In this document: positions 46,301 through 56,102 of the stretch, piece by piece
Position numbering within the stretch: the stretch's first letter is position 1
Layout: each line of letters starts with the position of its first letter
Source of the DNA: Chthoniobacter flavus Ellin428
GTDB taxonomy: Bacteria > Verrucomicrobiota > Verrucomicrobiia > Chthoniobacterales > Chthoniobacteraceae
NCBI RefSeq assembly: GCF_000173075.1
Contig: NZ_ABVL01000001.1
Coordinates: forward strand, 372,001-436,000
DNA: 64,000 nucleotides
Reading direction: 5' to 3'
Program-made: the position numbers and the translations under genes
The notes under the pieces: model-generated
Seen by the model: the letters and a program-made list of their open reading frames with translations, nothing else
Database searches by the model: none
What the model was told of the DNA's origin: nothing

Positions 46301-49300
46301 CTTTCGCCATCCAGAGCCGCTTCGAGCAGAGTTCCAGTTGGTCGCTGCATGTGGTGGGTTCGATCCGCGGTGAACGCACCGAATCGCCTTTCGCCTCGAC
46401 CACCTACGACGGCCATGCCGCCAAGGGAGTCGAACCGGTGGAAGTCGAAGGCTTCTACCGCTACATGAGCGACCTGGGCCTGCGCTATGGCGAGGAATTC
46501 CGTCCGATCCGCGAACTCGCGGCCGGTGCCGGACATTCATCGGGCCGCGTCACGCTTTCCGAAGCCTCCGCGACGCGCGCCAGCGAGTTTCCGTTGCATC
46601 CTGTGCTCTTCGACGGTGCGCTGCAGACCTTCTCAGCGGGTGCCGCGACGATCGAAGACCGCCGTTCGCGCATGAAGCTGCCGGTGCGTTTTGCCCGCAT
46701 CCTTTTCCTGCGCTCACCCGGTGCCTCCACCCGCGTGCAGGCCAATGTCCTGCAGTGCAACACGGAGTTTGTCGAAGGCCGCATCGGACTCTATGACGAA
46801 GCCGGCCAGCCCTGCGTGCTGGTCGATGGCTTCCGCGCGATCAGCGTCACGGGCGTGCGCCGTTCCGGTGCCCCCGGTGGGACGCGCGATGTCATCTATC
46901 ACGTGGATTGGCAGCGCACCGCTTCTTCGTCGCGTGCGTCGCTTCCGCCCGTCGCGCTCCAGCAATTGCACGGCGTTGCCGAGCATGCGCTCGAGGAAGT
47001 GGTTTCAACGCGTGGTCGCAAGGAACTCGAAGCGGCGATGTACGCCGGCGACGATCTTGCCGTGGCTCTGCTCGCTCAAGGGCTCAGCCAGATGGGCGTT
47101 ACGGCCGGTGCGGCGATCAGCGCGCAATCCCTACGCGTGGCGGCGACCATGCACCTGGCCTTCGAGCGCCTCATGCTGGGCCTCGTGAAGCACGGTCTTT
47201 TCGAGAAAACGGCCACCGGTTGGACGGCGACGCCGAAATTCACCAAGGCCGCCGAATCCGCGCAGAAGACCCTGCGTGGCTACATCGCGCAGCATTCCGG
47301 TCATTTGCCGGAAGCGTTGCTCTGCGTGGGCAATTGTCACGATCTCGGCCCGATCCTGCGGGGCGAGAAGGACGCGGTGCAGGTGCTCTTCGCCGGTGCC
47401 GGTGCGGAATTGCTCGATCAATTCTACGGCGACGGCCTCTATACCAGCCAATGGTTGACCGCCATCGCGGCGGCGGTGCGCGAAGCCGCGCGCCAGTTGC
47501 CCGAGGGACGTGGCCTGCGCATCCTCGAAGTCGGCGGCGGAACGGCGGGCCTGGCCTCGCATGTGCTGCCGCTGCTCGAACGCGGCCTGCACACGTATAC
47601 GTTTACCGATGTCTCGCCGGGCTTCTTCCCCGGCGCGCTGGGCAAACTCGCCGCTTTCCCCGAAGTGGAATGCAAGGTGTTCGATCTCGAAAAATCGGGC
47701 ACCGAGCAGGGCTTCGAGGCGGGCTCGTTTGATTTCATCATCGGCACCAATGTGCTCCACGCGGTGAGCGACGTGCGCGCCACGCTGGGCTACCTGCGCG
47801 AATTGCTCGTGCCGGGTGGCAGCCTGGGCTTCATGGACACGGCGACGCCGCAGCTCTGGACCGAGGCCGTCTTCGGCCTGACCAGCGGTTGGTGGCGTTT
47901 CACCGACCGTGACCTGCGTCCCGAACAACCGCTCATGGAGCGCCGGCAATGGGAAAACGTCCTGCTCGAAGTCGGCTTCAGCGAAACCGCTTCGCTGCCG
48001 GGTCTCGTGGGTCCGACCGGTGGTGAAGGCCAGTTCTGCATGTTTGCTCGCCAGGCTTGGGAGCCGGCGACGACGGAAGCCGCTGTCGCCCTTGAGGCGC
48101 CGGCGGAGAAGTCGTGGCTCATCTTTGCCGACGAAGGCGGATTGGGTGAGCAACTCGCCGCGCAATTGCGCACGGTGGGCGCGCGTTGCCGCATCGCTCA
48201 CAAAGCGCACGAATTCGCCACCACGGGCATCGATACCTTTACCCTGCGGGCGGAGGAGCCGGAAGATTGGTCGCGCCTGCTCAAGGCCTGCGCCGATCCG
48301 CAACCGGAGCGCATCGTCTATCTGTGGAATCTCGATGCCACGGAAGTGAGCTCCGAGGATCCGCTGATGGGCACGGATGCGCTGCTGCATCTCGCCCAGG
48401 CACTCGAGGCCATCTATCCCGCGGCCAAGCTGCGCATTGATTCCATCACGCGCGGCGCCCAACCCGTCGGCCGCGAAGCCTCCGCCACGGCGGTGGCGCA
48501 AGCGCCGGCCGTCGGCCTGCTGCGTGTCATCCTCAACGAATACACGAACCTCGCCTGCCGCGGCATCGATCTGCCGCCGGTGGCTGCGCCGACCGATCTG
48601 CAGGCGTTGTGGAGTGAACTGCTGCGCACTGAACCCGAGCGCGAAGTCGCGCTCCGTGGCGAAGCCCGCTATGCCCAGCGTCTCGATCGCGGACGTCCCG
48701 TGGTGCAGAAGACGCTGGAGGCCAGCGTGCCGCTGCGCCTCGAGTCCCGCGAACGAGGACATCTCGACACGCTGCGTTTTCGCTCCTTTCCCGCTGCCGG
48801 CTCCCGGCCCGGGCGAAGTGCTCATCGACGTCAAAGCCGCGGGCATGAACTTCCGCGACGTCCTCAAGGCGCTTGCGCTCTACCCCGGCGAAGCGCCGGA
48901 CGCGCGCATCTTCGGCGACGAAATCGGTGGCCTGGTGAAAGCCGTCGGTGCGGGCGTGAAACACGTCGCACCGGGCGACCGCGTCCTCGGTCTCGCCGTC
49001 TTCGGTCTGGCCACGCAGACGCTGGCCCGCGGGGGCGATATCCGCCGCATTCCGTCCGGGCTGTCCTTTGAGGAAGCCTCGACCATTCCGGTCGTCTTCA
49101 TGACCGCCTGGCACGCGCTGGTCAACGTGGCGCGCATGCGCAAGGGCGAGAGCATTCTCGTTCACGCGGGTGCGGGCGGCGTCGGCATGGCCGCGATCCA
49201 GATTGCGCATCATCTTGGTGCAGAAGTCATCGCCAGCGCGGGCAGCCACACCAAGCGCGCCCTGTTGGAAACGCTCGGCGTGAAGCATGTGATCGATTCC

Positions 49301-50990
49301 CGACGCGGCGATTTCGCCGAGGCGGTGATGGAGCTGACCAACCGCCGCGGGGTCGATGTGGTGCTCAACGCACTCGCCGCCGAAGCGATCCCGATGGGCC
49401 TTTCGTGCCTCTCGGAATTCGGCCGCTTCATCGAGATCGGCAAACGCGACATTTACCAAAACTCGCGCATCCCGCTGTGGAATCTGCGGCGCAACGCCTC
49501 CTTCCACGTGGTGGCGATGGATGCTGTCTTCAGCGGCGACGAATCGCTCACCCGCGACATGCTCGGGGAGATCGCCGAGCTCGTCGAAAAGCGCGCGCTC
49601 ACCCCGCTGCCCTTCCGTTCCTTCGCGGCCTGCCGCGTGGATGCGGCCTTCCGCCTCATGGCGAGCGGCAAGCACATCGGCAAGGTGGTCGTCTCCTTCC
49701 CCGAGGCCTTCGTGCCGCGGCAGGGCGAACCGCTCCCGCCGGCCTTTGCCATCCAACCGGATGGTTGCTATCTCATCACCGGCGCCTTCGGTGGCTTCGG
49801 CAAAGTGCTCGCGCAATGGCTGGTGAAATCCGGGGCGAAACACCTCGTGCTCAGCAGCCGCAGCGGCGCGTCCACGCCGGAAGCGCAGGCGTTCGTGAAG
49901 AGCCTCGAAAACGCCGGCACGGAAGTGCGCGTGGTGCGCGCGGATGCCGGTTCGGAAAAGGACATCAACGCTCTGCTAGCCGAGGTCAGCGCCGGGAAGC
50001 AGCCGCTCCGCGGTGTGTTCCACCTGGCCATGGTCATCGACGACGCCCCGCTCGCTGCGCTCAACCGTGACCGTCTGCGCAGCGTCATCACGCCCAAGGC
50101 TTACGGCGCGTGGTTGCTGCATAAAGGCACGGCGCACCTGAAGCTCGACTGCTTCGTGATGTTCTCGTCGGTCTCCAGCATCTTCGGCAACCCGGCGCAG
50201 GGCAATTATGGCGCGGCCAACTCCTTCCTCGATTCGCTCGCTCATCATCGACACGCGCTCGGCCTGCCGGCGCTGACCATGAACTGGGGCGTGCTCGGTG
50301 GTGCGGGTTATGTGGCGCGCAATGAACGTGTCGCCGAATTCCTTGCCAAGCAAGGCACCTACGAGCTCTCGCCGGGCGAAGTGGTGTCGCTCCTCGAATC
50401 CTCGCTCGCCGCCGGTAACACGCAGGTCGTGGCGATCCGCGTGGACTGGGCGAAGTGGGAAGCAATTCTTCCGCAGCGCGCAGGACAATCCGTTGCTCGA
50501 GCGCATCCTCTCTTCAGTCGAAGGACAGGAGGGTGGGGGCCCGACCAGCGATTGGCGCCATAAGATCGAAGCCGCCTCGGCGGAGGAGAAGGAAGGCGTC
50601 ATTGCCCAGGCCGTGCGCGACGTCGTCGGCTCAGTGCTGCGCGTCAAGCCGGACAGCCTGCGCGACGATCAGCCGCTCACCGATCTCGGACTCGACTCGC
50701 TCATGGGCGTGGAGATCGAAAACTCGCTCGAAGCCGCCATCGGCGTGGCTCTGCCCCCGACCAGCCTCATGCGGGCGCGGACCATCGGGCAGATCGCCAG
50801 CCTCATCGCCGGCCACATGGGCGGCAAGAGTGGCGCTCCGGCTCCGGCCGCGGCGGCTGCTCCGGTCGAAGCGGCGACGACCACCGAGCACGTCGATCTC
50901 GAAGCGATTTCGGACGACGATCTCGACCTTCTGCTGGGCGAAGGCTCGGCGTCGGACGAAGATCCCGATCCGCAAGGAGCGACGAAATAG
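43318..50990 (+). CDS. Single-chain reducing type I polyketide synthase (KS-AT-DH-MT-psiKR-ER-KR-ACP); two frameshifts
   Basis: Joined, 2556 residues. KS (1-430): D-T-A-C177-S-S, E-A-H312-G-T-G-T, N-L-G-H352. AT (540-850): G-H-S634-V-G-E, with H-P-F-H in place of H-A-F-H, suggesting malonyl-CoA. DH (905-1180): D-H933-K-V-D-S-H-V-I-F-P and F-D1099-G-A-L-Q (Gly of HxxxG replaced by Ser). MT (about 1360-1575): L-E-V-G-G-G-T-A-G. PsiKR (1595-1780). ER (1815-2135): H-A-G-A-G-G-V-G-M. KR (2150-2400): T-G-A-F-G-G-F-G, catalytic Ser and Tyr in F-S-S-V-S-S ... N-Y-G-A-A-N. ACP: L-D-S2460-L. Tail: I-S-D-D-D-L-D-L-L-L. No thioesterase. Extra T in 48777-48780 and extra G in 50457-50459 break the frame. 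The order is that of iterative, fungal-type reducing synthases. Followed by a condensation protein at 9 bp. Confidence 0.9.
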
Positions 50991-50999
50991 TGGGACATC

Positions 51000-52358
51000 A
51001 TGTCCGGCGATAAACGCGCTTTACTGAAGCAAAAGCTGGGAGAGCGGGCAGCTCAAGCTGCAGCCGCTCACCTTCCCGCAACGCGAGTTGTGGGAGAACT
51101 CGCCTGTGCCCGTGGAGGACGCGGCGAACCATATTTGCTGTATCATTGAGGTTCGCGGCAACCTGACCCCGGAGGATGGCGCCGGTGCTTTCCAGATGGT
51201 CCTCGATCGCCAGGAAGCGCTCCGCGTGTCGTTCCTGCCGGGCAAGACAAGCCCGTGCAGATGATCCGTGCCGACGGTGTCATGAACTTCCACTTCCGCG
51301 AATGACCTGCGGAGGAGGGGACGCCCGAGGGGGTGGACAAGATGGTCCGCGAGATTGCCAGCGAGCCTTTCGATCTGCTGCAGGGACCGCTCTACCGCGT
51401 CAACTTGTTGCGTCGCGCGCCGGATGATCACGTGTTTGTCTTCACCATTCATCATGCGATCGGCGATGGCTGGACGCTGGGCTTGTTCGTCCAGGAATTG
51501 TGCCTGGCCTACATCCAGCGCGCGCGCGGAATGAAGGACCCGCTGCCGGTGGTGCCGCAGACGTACAGCGCGTGGGGTGCGGTGGAGCGGGCGTTCTGGC
51601 AGCCGTCGGAATTGCAGCCGCGCATCGCGTTTTGGAAAAGTCACCTCGCGGGATACCGCCGCCTGTGGAGCGCGCTGGAAGGACCGGTGACGGCCTCCGG
51701 TTCGCATGTGCGGCTGGTCTCCCACTTCCCGGCGGAACTTGCCAAGGCGTCGCGCGAACTGGCCCGCCGTTCGAGCGCGACGCTCTTCAGTACGTTGCTG
51801 GTCGCGTTTCAGGTGGCCTTCGCGCGCTGGGCAAAAACGGACGACGTGCTCGTCGGCACGCCGGTGGCGAATCGGACCAAGCAGGTCACGAAAGAGACCA
51901 TGGGTTATTACGCGGGCATCGTGCCGATCCGCGGACCGGTGAATGTGGAGAAGACTTTTTCGGCGAGCCTGCGCGAAATGCACCAGAAGACGGCCGATTG
52001 CTTCGCCAATGCGATTCCCTTTGCCGAACTCGCCCAGGCGCTCGGCGACGCCGGCGCACCGGGACACAACCCCATTTTCGAAATCCGGTTCGCTTTGCAG
52101 AATCATCCGATTCCCGATGTCGCGCTACCGGGCCTTTCTGCGAAACTGCGCATGCGTTCCACCGGTACAGCCCGTTACCATCTGGCGTGTGAAGTGACGG
52201 AAGAAGGCGAACAGCTCGAAGTCGTCTGGCTCTTCCGGCCGCAACTCTTTCAGCAAGCCGAGGTGGAAAACCTCGGGCGCTTGTTCGAGAGTGTTCTGGC
52301 AACCGCATGCCGGACTCCCGAGGCCCGTGTGGCTGCTCTGACCGAATCATCCTCATGA
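51000..52358 (+). CDS. Free-standing NRPS-type condensation-domain protein; frame broken at its 5' end
   Basis: Joined, about 452 residues. The condensation core motif H-H-A-I-G-D-G sits at nt 51450-51470 with all catalytic residues; the later segments (V-G-T-P-V-A-N-R-T, A-R-Y-H-L-A-C-E-V) fit the donor/acceptor tunnel. The 5' part needs three repairs: one extra G at 51046-51048, one missing base near 51242-51246 (a run of A) and an in-frame TGA at 51303. An intact longest stretch begins at 51333. The start at 51000 gives M-S-G-D-K-R-A-L-L-K, similar to the N-terminus of such proteins. It probably offloads the ACP-bound chain as an ester or amide, since the PKS lacks a thioesterase. Its stop overlaps the desaturase start (ATGA). 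It could also be a decaying pseudogene. Confidence 0.75.
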
Positions 52359-53344
52359 ACTCCGCGCCGACCACCGAGATCGATGTCGATCTGCACGAGC
52401 CCCACTGGATCACCCGGGTGGCGTTCCCGATCCTCGCCGCCCTGCTCGGGCTCTCACAGGTCTCGCTGGCCGTGGCGGTTTATCATCATGTCTATTGGGT
52501 CGCGGTGATCCTCGTGTTCGTGGTCAGCCATCTCATGCACGGCATGCTCATCGGCTTTCACGAAGCGACCCATGGTCTGCTGCGCGAGAACCGGACGCTG
52601 AATGAAATCGATGGCGTGCTCATTGGCACGCTCAGCCTGATGAGTTTTTCGCTCTATCGCGCGGCGCATCAAATGCACCACGCCTATCTCGCCACGGAGC
52701 GCGACGAGGAGCTTTGGCCGTTCATTCATCCGCGCATGAACCGCGGCGTGCGGGTGCTTGCCGCCGTGGCGGAACTCACCATGGGGATGTTCTTCACGCC
52801 GTTCCTTTTCTTTCGCACTTTCCTGCGAAAGGATTCGCCGGTACGGAGCCAGAAGGTGCGCCGGCGTGTTTGGCTGGAGATCGTCGGGATGGCGGTCGCG
52901 TGGCCCGTGATCCTTTCGGTAATCGGCTATTTCCATTGGTGGACCTATTTCCTCTGGATGCACCTCGCGCCGGCCTGGCTCGCCGGGAATATGCAAAGCG
53001 TCCGCAAGTACGTGGAGCATGTGGGATTGACCGGGGCGACGGTGAACGCTTCCACGCGCAGTGTGGTGGCCGAGGGATGGACGGCGACTTTCTTGAATTT
53101 CACTTTGCTCCATGAGCCCTATCACGGCGTGCACCATTGGCGCTCTGGATTGTCTCACCCGGATTTGCCGCGGCACGCCGCCGCCCTCGAGCCCGCCGTG
53201 GCCGAGGAACGCCCGCCCTTCCGCAGCTTCACCGCGGCGGTGTGGGACCTGATCATCAACCTGCCGGATCCGAAAGTGGGCGCGCAATGGCGCGGCGTGA
53301 GCGTGCCCACGCGACAGGAACTGGCCCGCCAGGGAACAAACTAA
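52355..53344 (+). CDS. Membrane-bound fatty-acid desaturase-type di-iron enzyme
   Basis: 329 residues with about four membrane segments (V-S-L-A-V-A-V-Y, V-A-V-I-L-V-F-V-V, L-E-I-V-G-M-A-V-A-W). The three His boxes are H-E-A-T-H (residues 69-73), H-Q-M-H-H (about 107-111) and H-G-V-H-H, in the order and spacing of acyl-lipid or acyl-CoA desaturases and related hydroxylases. They bind two iron ions and use O2. The gene is embedded in the polyketide cluster, overlapping both neighbours (4 bp with the condensation gene, 1 bp with the ABC gene, TAATG), so it very likely desaturates or hydroxylates the polyketide-derived chain. Confidence 0.9.
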   Translation: MNSAPTTEIDVDLHEPHWITRVAFPILAALLGLSQVSLAVAVYHHVYWVAVILVFVVSHLMHGMLIGFHEATHGLLRENRTLNEIDGVLIGTLSLMSFSLYRAAHQMHHAYLATERDEELWPFIHPRMNRGVRVLAAVAELTMGMFFTPFLFFRTFLRKDSPVRSQKVRRRVWLEIVGMAVAWPVILSVIGYFHWWTYFLWMHLAPAWLAGNMQSVRKYVEHVGLTGATVNASTRSVVAEGWTATFLNFTLLHEPYHGVHHWRSGLSHPDLPRHAAALEPAVAEERPPFRSFTAAVWDLIINLPDPKVGAQWRGVSVPTRQELARQGTN

Positions 53345-54057
53345 TGGCTACGACGAATGCTGGGGACGAATGTGTTTTTGAAGCGATCGCGCTGAAGAAG
53401 GAATACGACGACGGTCAGGTGCAGGCCTTGCGCGGTGTGGACCTGCGCATCCATACGGGAGAGTTTGTCGCCATCGTTGGGCAGAGCGGTTCGGGAAAGT
53501 CGACGCTGCTCCAGATGCTCGGGGCGCTGGATCATCCGAGCAGCGGGCAATTGCTCTATCGCGGAAAGTCGCTGGAGGAGAGCTCGGATTTGGCGGCGTA
53601 TCGCGCGCGCGAGATCGGGTTCATTTTCCAGGCGTTTCATTTGCTGCCGACCTTCACCGCGCTGGAGAATGTGCAGATTCCGATGTTTGAAACCTCGCGC
53701 CCGGTCGCGGAGCGGAAGACGCGAGCGATGGAATTGCTCAAGGCAGTGGGGCTCGAGAAGCGCGTGCATCATTTTCCCTCGAAGCTTTCCGGCGGTGAAC
53801 GCCAGCGAGTGGCGATCGCACGCAGCCTGGCCAATGGCGCCTCGGTGTTGCTCGCCGACGAGCCAACCGGCAACCTCGATAGCGAGAATGCCGGCTACAT
53901 CATGGATCTGATCGTCAATTTGCACCGCGAGCACAACGTCACCCTGGTCATGGTCACGCATGACATGGGCATCGCGCATCGGGCCACGCGGGTCATTGCG
54001 ATGAGAGACGGCCACATCGTGTCCGATGGAGCAGGTGTTCCCTCGGCAGTTTCCTAG
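53344..54057 (+). CDS. ABC transporter ATP-binding protein, MacB/LolD type
   Basis: 237 residues with all nucleotide motifs: Walker A G-Q-S-G-S-G-K-S-T, Q-loop F-I-F-Q-A-F, signature L-S-G-G-E-R-Q-R-V-A-I-A-R, Walker B L-L-A-D-E-P, D-loop G-N-L-D and H-loop V-T-H-D. It is the ATPase of a MacB or LolD-type exporter, which works with the next gene's permease. This family drives outward transfer of lipoproteins, macrolides or lipids by lateral motion across the inner membrane rather than by a channel. It overlaps the desaturase stop by 1 bp and precedes the permease by 11 bp. Confidence 0.95.
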   Translation: MATTNAGDECVFEAIALKKEYDDGQVQALRGVDLRIHTGEFVAIVGQSGSGKSTLLQMLGALDHPSSGQLLYRGKSLEESSDLAAYRAREIGFIFQAFHLLPTFTALENVQIPMFETSRPVAERKTRAMELLKAVGLEKRVHHFPSKLSGGERQRVAIARSLANGASVLLADEPTGNLDSENAGYIMDLIVNLHREHNVTLVMVTHDMGIAHRATRVIAMRDGHIVSDGAGVPSAVS

Positions 54058-54068
54058 AGCTTGTTCAC

Positions 54069-55184
54069 ATGACTTTTCTTTCCATTGTCTCGCGTGGGCT
54101 GATGCGGCGTCCGGTGCGCACCGGGCTCACGATGATCGGTATTGCGATCGGCATCGCCGCGGTCGTGGCGTTGGTCGGCATGTCGCGCGGGTTCCAGACG
54201 AGTTGGACGAATGGCTTGAAGACGCGCGGGACCGATATCGTGGTGAGTAACATGGGTAGCGCGCTCACGCCCAAACCCTTTGCCGCGACGCAGGCGGACA
54301 AGATCAAGTCGCTGCCGCACGTGGCGGCGATCTGCACACTCATGGTCGATCTCATCAGCGTGGAAAAGGCGGATATGATGATCGTCTCGGCCCGGCAGTG
54401 GGGCGGTTTTTCGTGGGGCAATCTGAAGATCGTCTCCGGGCGGTTGCCAAAGGATGAAAAGGAAAAGGCGGTGGTTCTTGGACAGACCGCCGCGGATGTT
54501 TTGAAGAAGAAGGTCGGCGATACCTTGCAGCTCGAGACGGACGAATTGCAGGTCGTCGGCATCGTCGATGGTGGTGCCATCGTGGAAAACGGCTCGGTGA
54601 TTCTTTCGCTCTCGCTCTACCAGGAGATCACGGGCAACGACGGGAAGATCAACGTCATCGATCTGCGCATGACGCCGGGGACGACCAAGGAGGAGGCGGC
54701 GGAACTCACCGAGCGCATCAATAGCCTGGTGCCTGAGGCCAAGGCGGTGTCGGCGGGCGACAATATCCGCAACAGCCAGGGCTACCGGATTATTAACGCG
54801 ATGAGTTGGGGGACTTCGCTGCTGGCGGTGCTCGTCGGTGTGCTCGGCGTGATGAATACGATGCTGATGACGGTCTTCGAGCGCAGGCAGGAGATTTGCA
54901 TCCTGTTGGCCGTGGGCTGGCGGCGGGGGCGCGTCGTCCGCATGATTCTCTGGGAGTCGGCGTTGCTCGGATTCCTCGGTGGGATCGGCGGGGTGGTGCT
55001 GGGGGTGATCGGGGTGAAGATTCTGATCACCGCGCCGGCGATCAAAGGGCTGCTGGAACCGGACCTGAATGCCGTCTTACTGGCGCAGGCGGTGGTCATT
55101 TCGGTGGTCGTCGGTGTGATTAGCGGACTCTATCCGGGGTGGCGGAGTTCGCGCCTCATGCCGAGCCAGGCTTTGCATGGCTGA
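54069..55184 (+). CDS. MacB/FtsX-type ABC transporter permease
   Basis: 371 residues. One N-terminal membrane helix (residues 15-38, L-T-M-I-G-I-A-I-G-I-A-A-V-V-A-L) is followed by a large periplasmic MacB-PCD domain (40-245) and three C-terminal helices (about 255-280, 300-330, 345-365) with the FtsX-type R-R-Q-E-I-C-I-L-L-A-V-G-W pattern. It is the membrane half of the transporter encoded just before it. In MacB and LolCE such subunits move substrates from the inner membrane to a periplasmic partner. No HlyD-type adaptor is encoded, but a LolA-like carrier is, so a Lol-like shuttle is the better guess. Confidence 0.93.
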   Translation: MTFLSIVSRGLMRRPVRTGLTMIGIAIGIAAVVALVGMSRGFQTSWTNGLKTRGTDIVVSNMGSALTPKPFAATQADKIKSLPHVAAICTLMVDLISVEKADMMIVSARQWGGFSWGNLKIVSGRLPKDEKEKAVVLGQTAADVLKKKVGDTLQLETDELQVVGIVDGGAIVENGSVILSLSLYQEITGNDGKINVIDLRMTPGTTKEEAAELTERINSLVPEAKAVSAGDNIRNSQGYRIINAMSWGTSLLAVLVGVLGVMNTMLMTVFERRQEICILLAVGWRRGRVVRMILWESALLGFLGGIGGVVLGVIGVKILITAPAIKGLLEPDLNAVLLAQAVVISVVVGVISGLYPGWRSSRLMPSQALHG

Positions 55185-55219
55185 CATCCTTCCTTCCCGT
55201 CAAAACCGAATCACGTTGT

Positions 55220-56014
55220 ATGAATCCAACCCGCCTGATTTTTGCATCCTTGGTCGCGATGGTCATGGCCGTCCCGGCCTTGGCCGCGGAGAACGCCGCC
55301 CCGGTTTCCGCCAGCCAGCTCGCTTCGCAGCTCAGCGCGTTGCGGCAGGATGGCTCCTCGTATGTGCGCCTGCGCATGGAGATCAAGGGGGGGAAGGCGG
55401 AGACGCTGCAATTGCAGATCAAGCAACGGCTCACGAGGGGCTCTTCCGAGGTGATGTATCAGGTGCTTTTCCCCAAGGAGCGAAAAGGGGAATCGGTGCT
55501 GTTGAAGCGCTCGGCAAAAGGAGGAGCGAGTGGGGCCAGCTTTACGCCGCCGAACAGCATGCGGCAGATCAGCGATCTGAAGGAGCCGCTGTTTGGTAGC
55601 GATCTTTCGTACGAAGACGTCATCGACAACTTCTATGGGTGGCCACAACAGGCGATCGTGGGGACGGAGGAAGTGGAAGGCGTGAACTGCCAGGTCCTGG
55701 AATCGAAACCCGGGAAAGGCGATCGCTCCAGTTACGGCAGCGTGAAAAGTTGGGTCGATATGCGTCGCATGGTGCCGTTGCGCGTCGAGAAGTATTCCGA
55801 GTCGGGCAAGTTGGTCCATCGTATCGATACCACGCGGGTGGTGTCGGATGCCGGCCATTCGATTCCGGCGAACCTGTCCGTGCGTGGCCCGCACGAGAAT
55901 TCGACGACCTTGCTCGACGGCTCCCGCATTCGGCACGACGTCAATTTTACCGACGCAGATTTGAGTGCGGAAGGCATGAAGACCATCGCCATTCCGCACG
56001 GGGCGGCCGAGTAG
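55220..56014 (+). CDS. LolA-like outer-membrane lipoprotein-sorting/lipid carrier protein
   Basis: 264 residues with a signal peptide (L-I-F-A-S-L-V-A-M-V-M-A-V-P-A-L-A-A). The mature part has the repeating beta-strand character of the half-barrel LolA/VioE fold (S-Y-V-R-L-R-M-E-I-K, Q-L-Q-I-K-Q-R-L-T, V-M-Y-Q-V-L-F-P-K-E-R-K-G, S-Y-E-D-V-I-D-N-F-Y) and matches the uncharacterised 'outer-membrane lipoprotein-sorting' group. The half-barrel binds acyl chains and ferries them through the periplasm. It lies 35 bp after the permease and closes the polyketide cluster, so it may carry the polyketide lipid to the outer membrane. This role is inference. Confidence 0.8.
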   Translation: MNPTRLIFASLVAMVMAVPALAAENAAPVSASQLASQLSALRQDGSSYVRLRMEIKGGKAETLQLQIKQRLTRGSSEVMYQVLFPKERKGESVLLKRSAKGGASGASFTPPNSMRQISDLKEPLFGSDLSYEDVIDNFYGWPQQAIVGTEEVEGVNCQVLESKPGKGDRSSYGSVKSWVDMRRMVPLRVEKYSESGKLVHRIDTTRVVSDAGHSIPANLSVRGPHENSTTLLDGSRIRHDVNFTDADLSAEGMKTIAIPHGAAE

Positions 56015-56102
56015 ATTTGGGAGTTTTGGGAAGGGTGGAAGATTAAGAAATCTTAATGTAACGGTCATACGCCGCTAATTCCGGGGAATTACGGTGTAAG
56101 GC

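Noticed and set aside
43399..46536. A 1045-codon open frame on the minus strand across the KS-AT-DH part of the PKS
   Set aside because: It is antisense to a gene whose domains and active-site residues are unmistakable. Its translation is Arg/Gly/His/Glu-rich without motifs, as expected from the complementary strand of a high-GC gene.
51303..51305. TGA read as selenocysteine in the condensation protein
   Set aside because: Condensation domains have no selenocysteine position there, no SECIS-like hairpin follows, and two frame changes lie within 260 bp upstream, so damage or sequence error is likelier.
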